NCBI RefSeq assembly: GCF_000971215.1 | Contig: NZ_BBMA01000003.1 | Location: 1-64,000 of the forward strand | Direction of reading: 5' to 3' | Length of the DNA stretch: 64,000 bases | Origin: Demequina silvatica | GTDB taxonomy: Bacteria; Actinomycetota; Actinomycetes; Actinomycetales; Demequinaceae | Part shown: in pieces, positions 20,533-28,893 of the stretch | Numbering within the stretch: the first letter of the stretch is position 1 | Layout of the letters: each line of letters starts with the position of its first letter | Made by a program: the position numbers and the translations under genes | Notes under the pieces: model-generated | The model's input: only the letters and a program-made list of their open reading frames with translations | What the model was told of the DNA's origin: nothing | Database searches by the model: none

Positions 20533-21135
20533 ATGTCCGACAAGCTCACCCTCGCCGCCGAGCCGCGCTCCGAGTTCGGCAAGGGCTTCGCCCGCCGCGC
20601 CCGTGCCGCCGGCAAGATCCCCGCGGTCCTCTACGGCCACGGCACCGACCCCGTGCACGTCCTGCTCCCGGGCCACGACACGATGATGGCGCTCAAGCAC
20701 TCGAACGCCCTCCTCACCATCGAGCTCGACGGCAAGTCGGAGCTCGCGATCGCCAAGGACGTCCAGGTCGAGCCGGTCCGCCGCATCATCGAGCACGTCG
20801 ACCTCCTCCTGGTGAAGAAGGGCGAGAAGATCACCGTGGACGTGCCCGTGCACGTCACCGGCGAGTCCTTCGCCGGCACCATCCACGTGGTCGAGCACGC
20901 CTCCATCCAGCTCGAGGCCGAGGCCACGCACCTGCCCGAGGGCATCGAGGTCTCGATCGAGGGCCTCGAGGAGGGCGCCGTCGTCCACGCCAAGGACGTC
21001 GTGCTCCCCAAGGGCGCCACGCTCGTGACCGACGGTGACGTCACCATCGTCACCATCTCGGTGCCGCGCGGCGCCGGCGCCGAGGAGGCCGAGGAGGCCC
21101 CCGCCGCCGAGGCCGACGCGCCCGCCGCGGAGTAA
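20533..21135 (+). CDS. rplY: 50S ribosomal protein L25/general stress protein Ctc
   Basis: A 200-residue TL5/Ctc-type L25, which binds 5S rRNA. The N-terminal L25 domain (about 1-90) has AEPRSEFGKGFARRARAAGKIPAVLYGHGTD-type sequence. The C-terminal TL5 domain (about 95-180) contains VDVPVHVTGESFAGTIHV. A low-complexity Glu/Ala tail ends the protein. The ATG 20533 follows AGAGGAGAAAC. An earlier GTG at 20464 lacks support. A hairpin separates it from pth. Confidence 0.95.
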   Translation: MSDKLTLAAEPRSEFGKGFARRARAAGKIPAVLYGHGTDPVHVLLPGHDTMMALKHSNALLTIELDGKSELAIAKDVQVEPVRRIIEHVDLLLVKKGEKITVDVPVHVTGESFAGTIHVVEHASIQLEAEATHLPEGIEVSIEGLEEGAVVHAKDVVLPKGATLVTDGDVTIVTISVPRGAGAEEAEEAPAAEADAPAAE

Positions 21136-21149
21136 TCTCACCGATGCTC

Positions 21150-21181
21150 GCCCGGCTCGCCCGACTGTGGGCGGGCCGGGC
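21150..21181 (+). terminator. Hairpin between rplY and pth
   Basis: GCCCGGC (21150-21156) pairs with GCCGGGC (21175-21181), and CGCCC (21158-21162) with GGGCG (21169-21173). One T·G pair lies between the stems and the loop is GACTGT. No T-tract follows, so it may attenuate rather than stop transcription into pth. Confidence 0.55.
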
Positions 21182-21215
21182 GTCGTCGTCTCAGCGCGAA
21201 CTGGAGGAGGAGCAC

Positions 21216-21788
21216 GTGACCAGCCTGGTGATCGGCCTGGGCAACCCCGGCCCCGAGTACGCGGAGACGCGCCACAACATCGGCCAGATGGTCATCGACG
21301 AGCTCGCGCGCCGGGGCTCCTCCTCGCTCTCCGTCTCCAAGAAGACCCACACGCGCACCGCGACGGTGCGCCTCGCCGGCGGCCCCGTGGTGATCGGCGT
21401 CCCGATGTCCTACATGAACGTCTCGGGCGGCCCGACGTCCTCGCTCGCGAAGTACCACTCGGTCGCGCCCACCGACGTGATCGTGGTCCACGACGAGCTG
21501 GACATCCCGTTCGGCACCGTGAAGATCAAGCGTGGCGGCGGCTCTGCCGGCCACAACGGCCTCAAGGACGTCACCAAGGCGCTCGGCACCCCCGACTACG
21601 TGCGGGTGCGTGTGGGGATCGGCCGCCCGCCGGGCCGGATGGAGGCCGCCACGTTCGTGCTCAAGCCGTTCTCCGCGGCCGAGCGCAAGGAGCTGCCGTT
21701 CCTGGTGGACGATGCGGCGGACGCCGTGGAGGCCATCCTCGAGTCGGGCGTGGAGCCGGCTCAGATGAGGTTCCACACCAAGGGCTGA
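21216..21788 (+). CDS. pth: Peptidyl-tRNA hydrolase
   Basis: A 190-residue Pth that releases peptides from stalled peptidyl-tRNAs. Catalytic and substrate residues are visible in LVIGLGNPGPEYAETRHNIG (Asn and His), VPMSYMNVSG, VVHDELDIPFG (Asp) and GSAGHNGLKD (Asn). GTG 21216 is chosen because GGAGGAGGAG lies just upstream; an in-frame ATG at 21144 precedes the rplY-pth hairpin and would add 24 non-homologous residues. rplY-pth is a conserved actinobacterial pair. Confidence 0.95.
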   Translation: MTSLVIGLGNPGPEYAETRHNIGQMVIDELARRGSSSLSVSKKTHTRTATVRLAGGPVVIGVPMSYMNVSGGPTSSLAKYHSVAPTDVIVVHDELDIPFGTVKIKRGGGSAGHNGLKDVTKALGTPDYVRVRVGIGRPPGRMEAATFVLKPFSAAERKELPFLVDDAADAVEAILESGVEPAQMRFHTKG

Positions 21789-21793
21789 CGGTC

Positions 21794-22414
21794 CTAGTCG
21801 ACCACCGTGGCGCCCAGGTGCGCCGCCATGGCCGGACCCAGGTACATCGCCTGCGCCGCGGAAAGCGTGGTCCCGCGCAGGCCGCCGGGGTCGACCACGT
21901 CGCCGAGCTCCGTGCGTGACAGGTCGAAGTCCTGCACGTCGCCGCGCGAGGGCACCAGGTCCGCGATCGAGCCGCCCGTCACCGTGACCTCGCGGATCTT
22001 GGAGCCGCTCAGGTCCAGCAGCCCGATCCGCGAGTCGATGATCTCGAGGCGGCGCAGCTTCGCGTTCCTGAGGGACAGCACGTCGATCCGTGACGCGACG
22101 ATCTTGTGCACGGAGACGTCCGCGCCATCGAGCAGCAGCGCGCCGATCCGGACACCCTCGATCCGGCCCGAGAACACCGTCGCGCCGCGGAGGGCGAGGG
22201 TCGCGAACGACGAGCCCAGCATGGTGGTCCCGGTGGACCGGAGCTGCGGCAGGCTGCACTCGCCGCCCTGGCAGTCGCTGAACATGCACTCGCGCAGCTC
22301 GACGCCCTGCGCCTCGAGGTCCCCGAGGACCCCGCCGTCGAGGAACCGCTGCTCGAGGACCGCTCCGGGGACCAGGTCCTCGGAGCGCATCGGCTCCAAC
22401 GCCTGCGTGTCCAC
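21794..22414 (-). CDS. Pentapeptide-repeat protein
   Basis: A 206-residue protein of tandem pentapeptide-like units with a hydrophobic centre, for example in FATLALRGATVFSGRIEGVR and RIDVLSLRNAKLRRLEIIDS, which would fold as a right-handed quadrilateral beta-helix. No signal peptide or catalytic motif is seen. Roles in this class range from gyrase protection to unknown, and none can be assigned here. GTG 22414 has no ribosome-binding site but a TACAGT hexamer exactly 6 nt upstream, so a leaderless message is likely. Convergent with pth; the stops are 5 bp apart. Confidence 0.8.
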   Translation of the reverse strand: MDTQALEPMRSEDLVPGAVLEQRFLDGGVLGDLEAQGVELRECMFSDCQGGECSLPQLRSTGTTMLGSSFATLALRGATVFSGRIEGVRIGALLLDGADVSVHKIVASRIDVLSLRNAKLRRLEIIDSRIGLLDLSGSKIREVTVTGGSIADLVPSRGDVQDFDLSRTELGDVVDPGGLRGTTLSAAQAMYLGPAMAAHLGATVVD

Positions 22415-22420
22415 AAGCCC

Positions 22421-22426
22421 ACTGTA
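22421..22426 (-). promoter_or_regulatory. Leaderless -10 hexamer TACAGT for the pentapeptide-repeat gene
   Basis: TACAGT on the minus strand ends 6 nt before the GTG at 22414, and no ribosome-binding site is present. Confidence 0.5.
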
Positions 22427-22443
22427 CGGGGAGACCCGGCCCG

Positions 22444-22455
22444 CGCATCGTCCCC
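22444..22455 (-). repeat. Dispersed 12-mer, exact intergenic copy
   Basis: CGCATCGTCCCC in the divergent intergenic region. A 22-bp block (22434-22455) is identical to 58300-58321. Confidence 0.85.
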
Positions 22456-22537
22456 TGTTACCTGGGCGCTCTCTCGACAGCCTCCCAGTCACGGTGGCTA
22501 CTATCGAGAGGTCCCACACCCGCCGGAAGGAGACCCC

Positions 22538-23290
22538 GTGACACCGTCCCCGACCACCCCCTGGCGCCTGCCGCAGGTGCCCGACGCGAGCTTCGCCGCC
22601 GCCCTGTTCGACCTCGACGGCGTCCTCACGCCCACCGCCGACGTCCACATGGACGCGTGGAGGAGGATGTTCACGGACTACTTCGAATCCCACGGGATCA
22701 CGCCTGCCTACACGGACGCCGACTACTTCCGGTACGTCGACGGCAAGCCCCGCTACGACGGCGTGCGCGCGTGCCTCGCGTCGCGCGGCGTCACCCTGCC
22801 GGAGGGGACGCCGGACGACGCGCCGGGCGCCGAGACCGTGTGCGGGATCGGCAACACCAAGAACGAGGCCTTCGCGGCGATCCTGCGCGATGAGGGCGTG
22901 ACGCCGTATCCCGGCTCGGTGGCGCTGATGGACCACCTCGAGTCGATCGGATGCGCGATGGCGGTGGTGTCCTCGTCGCGGAACGCGCCCGCCGTGCTGG
23001 AGGCCGCGGGCCTCGCGCACCGCTTCGAGATCGTGGTGAGCGGCCAGGTGGCCGCCGACCACGGGATCGCGGGCAAGCCCGCGCCGGACACCTATCTGTA
23101 CACGGCGGAGCTGCTGGGCGTGCCCAAGGAGCTGGCCGTGGTGGTCGAGGACGCGATCTCCGGGGTGCAGGCGGGTCGCGACGGGGCGTTCGGCCTCACG
23201 GTCGGCGTCGACCGCGGCGTGGGCGCGGACGAGCTGCTCGAGCACGGCGCGGACATCGTGGTGACGGACCTGAAGGAGCTGGTGGACTGA
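22538..23290 (+). CDS. HAD-superfamily hydrolase, beta-phosphoglucomutase-like
   Basis: A 250-residue HAD protein. Motif I is ALFDLDGVLTPTADVH, motif II is VVSSSRNAPAVLEAAG, the Lys motif is GKPAPDTYL and the acidic motif is VVEDAISGVQAGRDG. A helical cap lies between motifs I and II. GTG 22538 follows GGAAGGAGACC. The stop overlaps the GH65 start by one base. With the GH65 phosphorylase it would form the usual route: phosphorolysis of a disaccharide to beta-glucose-1-phosphate, then isomerisation to glucose-6-phosphate. A TACTAT -10-like hexamer is at 22499-22504. Confidence 0.88.
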   Translation: MTPSPTTPWRLPQVPDASFAAALFDLDGVLTPTADVHMDAWRRMFTDYFESHGITPAYTDADYFRYVDGKPRYDGVRACLASRGVTLPEGTPDDAPGAETVCGIGNTKNEAFAAILRDEGVTPYPGSVALMDHLESIGCAMAVVSSSRNAPAVLEAAGLAHRFEIVVSGQVAADHGIAGKPAPDTYLYTAELLGVPKELAVVVEDAISGVQAGRDGAFGLTVGVDRGVGADELLEHGADIVVTDLKELVD

Positions 23291-25812
23291 TGAAGGTGGC
23301 GCAGCGCGCGCTCGGCGACACGAGCGCGCCCGACTATGTGGACCGGCTCCGCTTCCCGGCGGACCCGTGGCGGCTGGTCGAGACCGAGTTCGGCTCGGAG
23401 GACATGGGCACCACGGAGACCCTGTTCTCGATCGGCAACGGCTACCTGGGCCTGCGCGGCAACATCGAGGAGGGGCACGACGCGTACGCGCACGGCACCT
23501 TCATCAACGGCTTCCACGAGACGTGGCGCATCCGCCACGCCGAGGAGGCGTTCGGGTTCGCGCGCACCGGCCAGACGATCGTCAACGTGCCGGACCCGAA
23601 GATCATCCGGCTGTACGTCGACGACGAGCCGCTGCTGCTTTCGATCGCGGACCTGCCCGAGTACTCAAGGACGCTCGACATGCGCACCGGCGTGCTCACG
23701 CGCGACCTGCTGTGGCGGACGCCCGCGGGCAACCGGGTGCGGGTGCGTTCGCGCCGCATGGCGTCCTTCTCGCAGCGCCACCTGGCGATCATGCAGTTCG
23801 AGGTCACGCTGCTGGATCGCGAGGCGCCGATCGCGGTGTCCTCGCAGCTGCTGAACCGGCAGGCCGGCGCGGACGAGTACCGCTCTTCGCCTGGCGGCGC
23901 CGTGGGCTTCGACCCGCGCAAGTCCGAGAACCTCAACGAGCGCGTGCTCGAGCCGCGGATCCACCGCGCGCACGGGGACCACCTCATGCTCGGCTACCAG
24001 TGCGCGAACTCGGGCATGACGCTCGCGGTCGCGATGGAGCATTCGTACGAGTTCGACGGCGACGTGCAGACGGAGACGGAGATCCAGCCGGACTACGCGA
24101 AGCAGGTGTTCCGCTTCCACGCGCAGCCCGGGCGGACCTTCTCGCTCACCAAGGTGGTGACCTATCACACGTCCCGCGTGGTGCCCGCGAGGGAGCTGGG
24201 CGACCGCTGCCACCGCACCCTGACGCGGGTGAAGAGCGAGGGCGTCGACAAGCAGTTCGACGACCAGGAGGCGTGGCTCGCGGACTTCTGGGCGCGCTCC
24301 GACGTCGAGGTCGACGGGGACGACCGCGTCCAGCAGGCCATCCGGTGGAACCTGTTCCAGCTGGCGCAGGCCGCCGCGCGCGGCGACGGCCAGGGCGTGG
24401 CGGCGAAGGGCGTGACGGGGTCGGGCTACAGCGGCCACTACTTCTGGGACACCGAGATCTACGTGGTGCCCTTCTTCGTGTACACGTCGCCGGGGATCGC
24501 GCGGAACGCGCTCAGGTACCGCTACCGGATGCTGCCCAAGGCGGTGGAGCGGGCGGGGGAGCTGGCGCAGCACGGCGCGCTGTTCCCGTGGCGCACCATC
24601 AACGGCGAGGAGGCGTCCGCTTACTACGCGGCCGGCACCGCGCAGTACCACATCGACGCAGACATCTCCTTCGCGATCGACAAGTACGTGAAGGCGACGG
24701 GGGACGACGAATTCCTCGCGCGCGAGGGCATCGACATCCTGGTCCAGACCGCGCGCATGTGGGCGGACCTGGGCTTCTGGCGCAACATCAAGGGCGACGG
24801 GTCGAGCTTCCGTATCCACGGCGTGACCGGCCCGGACGAGTACACCACCGTGGTGAACGACAACCTCTACACGAACGTCATGGCCCGCTTCAACCTGCGC
24901 GCCGCGGCGGCCGCGGTGCGCAAGCTCGCGTCGATGTGGCCCGACCAGTACCGCAAGATGGTCGCGCGGCTGGGCCTTGAGGACGCCGAGGTGATCGAGT
25001 GGGAGTCCGCGGCGGAGGCCATGGCGATCCTCTGGGACGAGGACCTGGGCATCCACCCCCAGGACGCGCTCTTCCACGAGCGCGAGCTGTGGGACCTCGA
25101 GAACACGCCGCCGGAGCAGCGGCCGCTGCTGCTGCACTTCCACCCGCTGGTGATCTACCGGTTCCAGGTGCTCAAGCAGGCCGACGTGGTGCTCGCGCTG
25201 TTCCTCCAGGGCGACCAGTTCTCCGACGAGGAGAAGAAGGCCGACTTCGACTACTACGACCCGATCACCACCGGCGACTCCACGCTGTCCGGCGTGGTGC
25301 AGTCGATCATGGCCGCGGAGGTCGGGTACCACGAGCTCGCGCTGCGGTACTTCTGGGACGGGCTGTTCGTCGACATCGCGGACCTGCACTCCAACACCGC
25401 CGACGGCGTCCACGTGGCGTCCGCGGGTGGCGTGTGGTCGGCGCTGGTGCACGGCTTCGGCGGCATGCGCGACTACGGCGGCGTGCTGTCCTTCGACCCG
25501 CGCCTGCCCGAGGCCTGGCCCGAGATGCGCTTCCGGCTCACCCAGAAGGGCACGCGCCTGCTCGTGACCCTCCGGGCGGGCGAGATCGCGTTCACCGTCG
25601 AGGAGGGCCAGGGGCTCACCGTGATGGTGCGCGGCGAGCGCGTGAGCGTGCTGCGCGGCGAGGACGTGGTGGTGCCGCTCGCGCACCAGGGGCCGCGCCT
25701 TCCCGGCGCCCCGGATGCCTCGGCCTTCCACGGGACGATGCGCGCGGACGGGTCGGTCGTGACGGCGTCGCTTCCCGCGGTGGTGGAGATGGACGGGGAG
25801 GGCGAGCACTAG
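23290..25812 (+). CDS. Glycoside hydrolase family 65 protein (maltose/trehalose/kojibiose-type phosphorylase)
   Basis: An 840-residue GH65 enzyme. The N-terminal beta-sandwich includes ETLFSIGNGYLGLRGNIEEG and the (alpha/alpha)6 barrel includes GYSGHYFWDTEIYVVPFF. The catalytic Glu lies in HGVTGPDEYTTVVNDNLYTN, and the C-terminal barrel segment LLHFHPLVIYRFQVLKQADV helps bind phosphate. Family members phosphorolyse alpha-linked glucobioses; which one cannot be read by eye. The start overlaps the HAD gene stop, so the two form an operon. A 12-mer copy near the C-terminus is read in a different frame (HGTMRAD). Confidence 0.9.
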   Translation: MKVAQRALGDTSAPDYVDRLRFPADPWRLVETEFGSEDMGTTETLFSIGNGYLGLRGNIEEGHDAYAHGTFINGFHETWRIRHAEEAFGFARTGQTIVNVPDPKIIRLYVDDEPLLLSIADLPEYSRTLDMRTGVLTRDLLWRTPAGNRVRVRSRRMASFSQRHLAIMQFEVTLLDREAPIAVSSQLLNRQAGADEYRSSPGGAVGFDPRKSENLNERVLEPRIHRAHGDHLMLGYQCANSGMTLAVAMEHSYEFDGDVQTETEIQPDYAKQVFRFHAQPGRTFSLTKVVTYHTSRVVPARELGDRCHRTLTRVKSEGVDKQFDDQEAWLADFWARSDVEVDGDDRVQQAIRWNLFQLAQAAARGDGQGVAAKGVTGSGYSGHYFWDTEIYVVPFFVYTSPGIARNALRYRYRMLPKAVERAGELAQHGALFPWRTINGEEASAYYAAGTAQYHIDADISFAIDKYVKATGDDEFLAREGIDILVQTARMWADLGFWRNIKGDGSSFRIHGVTGPDEYTTVVNDNLYTNVMARFNLRAAAAAVRKLASMWPDQYRKMVARLGLEDAEVIEWESAAEAMAILWDEDLGIHPQDALFHERELWDLENTPPEQRPLLLHFHPLVIYRFQVLKQADVVLALFLQGDQFSDEEKKADFDYYDPITTGDSTLSGVVQSIMAAEVGYHELALRYFWDGLFVDIADLHSNTADGVHVASAGGVWSALVHGFGGMRDYGGVLSFDPRLPEAWPEMRFRLTQKGTRLLVTLRAGEIAFTVEEGQGLTVMVRGERVSVLRGEDVVVPLAHQGPRLPGAPDASAFHGTMRADGSVVTASLPAVVEMDGEGEH
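25731..25742 (+). repeat. Dispersed 12-mer, copy with one mismatch
   Basis: CGGGACGATGCG near the 3' end of the GH65 gene, read GTMR. It is the only coding copy in that phase. Confidence 0.7.
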
Positions 25813-25833
25813 GGGCCGCGGCTCAGGGGCCTC

Positions 25834-25890
25834 CCACCACCCCTGTGGATAAGTGTCCGGTTTGTCGGGTTCGCTGTCGGAGGGTGGTGG
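25834..25890. promoter_or_regulatory. Inverted repeat flanking a consensus DnaA box, upstream of the HNH gene
   Basis: CCACCACCC (25834-25842) and GGGTGGTGG (25882-25890) are perfect inverted repeats. Immediately inside the left arm is TGTGGATAA (25844-25852), the exact complement of the DnaA box TTATCCACA. No ribosome-binding site precedes the downstream ATG. Confidence 0.5.
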
Positions 25891-25902
25891 TGGACTTGTT
25901 CC

Positions 25903-27282
25903 ATGGCCCAGACCACCGACTCCGATCCTTTGGACGCGTTGCGTGCGCGTGTCGAGGCGTCGGATGGGCTGCCGGATTGGGATGCGGTCGCGCTGATGCG
26001 GGAGGCCGTCTCGCGGCGGCGCGCTGACGACCTGGTGGTGGCGCAGATGGCCGCGAAGCTCGCGTTGCGGTCCACGCCGGGGCGGGCGGGGATCGCGAGC
26101 CGGAACGGGTTCAAGGGTGTCGATCAGCTGATCGCGTCCGAGACCGGCGGTACGGTCGCCGAGGCCGGACGGCTGCGGGTCATGGGTACGGCTTTGTACG
26201 GTGCGCCGGACGATGCCCCGGGCGGGGCGTCCGTGCTACCTCACCTCGCGCATGAGGCCCGGGAAGGCCGCTTGAGCGCGGACAAGTTCGTGCTGCTGCG
26301 CGAGGTGTTGATGATGCACCCCGACGCGCGCGACATGGACGGCCTACCGGTGGACGATGCCGTCCGCGCCACCCCTTTGGGCCGGCTCCCGTTGGCGCGG
26401 GTGGAGAAGATGGCGGTCGACAAGGCCGTCATCTCCCCGCTGAAGACGGTCAAGGCGTCCGTCGCGCAGCTGCATGCCGGGCTCACGCCGCCGCCGACGG
26501 GCGAGATCGAGTATGAGGAGCTGTACCGGGCACGCCTCGCGACGGTGCGCGAGGAGGCCAACGGCATGATCCGCCTGGTCGCAGTTCTGGACCCGCTGAC
26601 CGCCGCACCCTTGATGGCCGCACTGGACGGGTACATGAAGAAGCAGTTCCGTGTGGCGCGTGAGGACGGCGGTGAGGATCAGCCCACCCCCGGTCAGCTG
26701 CGTGCCGACGGGCTCGGCTGGCTCGGCCGGCATGCGAGCGGCTGTCGCAAGCCCCACGACGCGGTCAAGACCACCGTGAACATCCGCATCTCCCTCGAAG
26801 ACTTCGAGGCTGGTGGCGGGTACGGCGAGATCGACGGCATCAAGCGACCCCTACCGGGCGGTCTGCTGGGCTGGTTCGCCGTGGACTCCGAGGTCATCCC
26901 CACCGTGCTGGGCTCCTGCGGGCAGGTCCTCGACCACGGCTACGCCGAACGGCTGTTCACCCCTGCGCAGCGCAAGGCGATCGCTCAGCGTGATCGTGGA
27001 TGTGCGTGGTGTGGGGCCCCGCCCAGCCATTGCGACGTCCACCACATCCGCTACTGGCGCGACGGCGGCAAGACCGACCTGGAGAACGGCATCATGTTGT
27101 GCGTGGCCTGCCACCACTGGATCCACCGCGACGAATGGGCCATCAGATTCCGCCAAGGCAGCCCCGAATTCATCCCACCCGCATCGATCGACCCGGACCA
27201 GCGACCCCGACCCGGCTACCAGGCACGCATCAGGCTCGACCGCGCCGCGCTCGCCGCAGCAAGCCGCGCCGGACCGTTCTGA
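25903..27282 (+). CDS. DUF222 / HNH endonuclease domain protein (13E12 repeat family)
   Basis: A 459-residue member of the abundant actinobacterial 13E12-type family. The N-terminal DUF222 region (about residues 40-330) is helical. The C-terminal HNH domain is CAWCGAPPSHCDVHHIRYWR followed by GGKTDLENGIMLCVACHHWIH, with zinc-type cysteines and the catalytic His pair intact. Codon use is slightly less G+C-rich than in its neighbours. The family is widespread and often multicopy; a homing or mobile origin is suspected, but its biological role is unresolved. ATG 25903 has no clear ribosome-binding site. Convergent with the ABC importer. Confidence 0.85.
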   Translation: MAQTTDSDPLDALRARVEASDGLPDWDAVALMREAVSRRRADDLVVAQMAAKLALRSTPGRAGIASRNGFKGVDQLIASETGGTVAEAGRLRVMGTALYGAPDDAPGGASVLPHLAHEAREGRLSADKFVLLREVLMMHPDARDMDGLPVDDAVRATPLGRLPLARVEKMAVDKAVISPLKTVKASVAQLHAGLTPPPTGEIEYEELYRARLATVREEANGMIRLVAVLDPLTAAPLMAALDGYMKKQFRVAREDGGEDQPTPGQLRADGLGWLGRHASGCRKPHDAVKTTVNIRISLEDFEAGGGYGEIDGIKRPLPGGLLGWFAVDSEVIPTVLGSCGQVLDHGYAERLFTPAQRKAIAQRDRGCAWCGAPPSHCDVHHIRYWRDGGKTDLENGIMLCVACHHWIHRDEWAIRFRQGSPEFIPPASIDPDQRPRPGYQARIRLDRAALAAASRAGPF

Positions 27283-27292
27283 AAGCCGCCGC

Positions 27293-28027
27293 TCAACGGT
27301 GGGTGATGCGTGCGAGGAACTCGCGGGTCTCCGGCTGCTGCGGGTCCCCGAAGATCTGCTCGGGCGTACCCGACTCGAGGGGCCGGCCGCCGTGCATGAA
27401 CACGATGCGGTCGGCGACGGAGCGCGCGAAGGACATCTCGTGCGTCGCCATGAGGATGGTCGAGCCCTGCGCCTTGAGATCGCGCACCAGGTCCAGGACC
27501 TCGCCCACGAGCATGGGGTCGAGCGCCGAGGTGATCTCGTCGAGGAGCAGCAGCTCGGGGTCCGTGAGGATCGCACGCACGATCGCGACGCGCTGTTGCT
27601 GGCCGCCCGACAGGCGGTCCGGGTAGTCCCGCACCTTGTCGCCGAGCCCGAACTTCTCAAGGAGGCTCACCGCTCGGTCCCGAGCCACGTCGGGAGCGAC
27701 GCCGTGCACCACCCGCGCGGCGAGCGTGACGTTGTCGATCACCCGCATGTGGGGGAACAGGTTGAAGTGCTGGAACACCACGCCGATCCGTCCGCGGACG
27801 TGATCGACGTCGACGTCGATCGCCGTGATGTCGTCGCCGCTGAGCAGGATCCGGCCGTCGTCGACCCGCTCGATGAGGTTGATGGTCCGCATCAGCGTGG
27901 ACTTGCCGGAGCCGGAGGCACCGATGACCACCACGACCTCGTGCTCGTCGACCGAGAGGTCGACGCCGCGCAGCACGTGGTTGTCGCCGAAGAGCTTGTG
28001 GACCCCGTGGAGCTCGAGGACGCTCAT
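27293..28027 (-). CDS. Polar amino acid ABC transporter, ATP-binding protein
   Basis: A 244-residue ATPase of the PAAT/GlnQ type. It has Walker A GASGSGKST, the Q-loop in FQHFNLFPHM, the signature LSGGQQQR, Walker B LLLLDEI and the switch His in ATHEMSFAR. It energises import through the adjacent permease. The ATG at 28027 overlaps the permease stop by 4 bp, so it is the last gene of the operon SBP-permease-ATPase. Confidence 0.95.
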   Translation of the reverse strand: MSVLELHGVHKLFGDNHVLRGVDLSVDEHEVVVVIGASGSGKSTLMRTINLIERVDDGRILLSGDDITAIDVDVDHVRGRIGVVFQHFNLFPHMRVIDNVTLAARVVHGVAPDVARDRAVSLLEKFGLGDKVRDYPDRLSGGQQQRVAIVRAILTDPELLLLDEITSALDPMLVGEVLDLVRDLKAQGSTILMATHEMSFARSVADRIVFMHGGRPLESGTPEQIFGDPQQPETREFLARITHR

Positions 28028-28890
28028 ACCGTGCCTCCCTGCTGCTCGCGGCGGGCCATGCGGGCGCTCACCGCGTCCGTGAGCCGGATCATGGGCCAGC
28101 TGAGGGCCACGAAGAGCAGGCCCGCGACTACGTAAGGCGTGAAGTTGTAGGTCTGCGCCTGGATGATCTGCGCGGAGCGGATCGCGTCGACGGCGCCGAG
28201 CACCGAGATGAGGCCCACGTCCTTCTGCATCGACACGAAGTCGTTCATGAGCGCCGGCACCACCTTGCGCAGCGCCTGCGGGATCACCACCAGGCGGAGC
28301 GTCTTGGCGTGCGACAGGCCGAGCGACCGCGCCGCGATGCGCTGCGACGGGTGCACTGCCTCCATGCCGGCGCGCAGCACCTCGGCGACGTACGCGGAGT
28401 AGCACAGCGAGATCGCGATGGTGCCGAGCACCGCGACCGGGATCCGCACCTCCGGGTTGAGGCCCGGGACACCGAATCCCACCAGGTAGAGCACGATCAG
28501 CACCGGCAGGCCGCGGAACAGGTCCGTGTAGCCGGTGGCCAGAGCGCGCAGCGGGAACCACACCGGCCCCCGCAGCGACCGCATCACGGCGAGCAGCGTG
28601 CCCACCACCGCGACCGCGATGGTCGCGAAGAACAGCACCCGGATGTTGAGCCACAGGCCCTCGAGCACCTTGGGGAAGGACTCGGCCGCGACCTCCGGGT
28701 TGAAGAACGTCTGCTGGACGGTGTCCCAGTTGGGGGAGCTCACCACCAGCCAGCCCGCCACCGCGGCGAAGGCCACGGTGGAGACGAGCGCGATGAGAAC
28801 CGAGCGGCGGGACGCCCGCTTGCGCTGGAGGCGGCGGTCCAGCTCGAGCCGGCTCACCTCCCACACGGCGTCCGCCGCCCGGTCCGTCAT
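28024..28890 (-). CDS. Polar amino acid ABC transporter, permease
   Basis: A 288-residue His/Glu/Gln/Arg-type permease. A long charged N-terminus and one helix precede the conserved TM core. FRGLPVLIVLYLVGFGVPG and the EAA loop (AARSLGLSHAKTLRLVVIPQALR) identify the family and the ATPase contact site. A large extracytoplasmic loop after TM1 (about residues 50-80, PNWDTVQQTFFNPEV) is typical. It overlaps the ATPase by 4 bp and follows the binding-protein gene by 3 bp. Confidence 0.94.
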   Translation of the reverse strand: MTDRAADAVWEVSRLELDRRLQRKRASRRSVLIALVSTVAFAAVAGWLVVSSPNWDTVQQTFFNPEVAAESFPKVLEGLWLNIRVLFFATIAVAVVGTLLAVMRSLRGPVWFPLRALATGYTDLFRGLPVLIVLYLVGFGVPGLNPEVRIPVAVLGTIAISLCYSAYVAEVLRAGMEAVHPSQRIAARSLGLSHAKTLRLVVIPQALRKVVPALMNDFVSMQKDVGLISVLGAVDAIRSAQIIQAQTYNFTPYVVAGLLFVALSWPMIRLTDAVSARMARREQQGGTV

Positions 28891-28893
28891 GGT

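Noticed and set aside
21705..21716. GTGGACGATGCG in pth (and at 55147 in rlmC) as members of the repeat family
   Set aside because: They match at 11 of 12 bases but encode VDDAA in ordinary protein context and lack the extended flanks, so chance codon use explains them.
25813..27292. An insertion sequence around the DUF222-HNH gene
   Set aside because: No terminal inverted repeats with target duplication and no transposase. The 9-bp arms flank only the upstream DnaA box.
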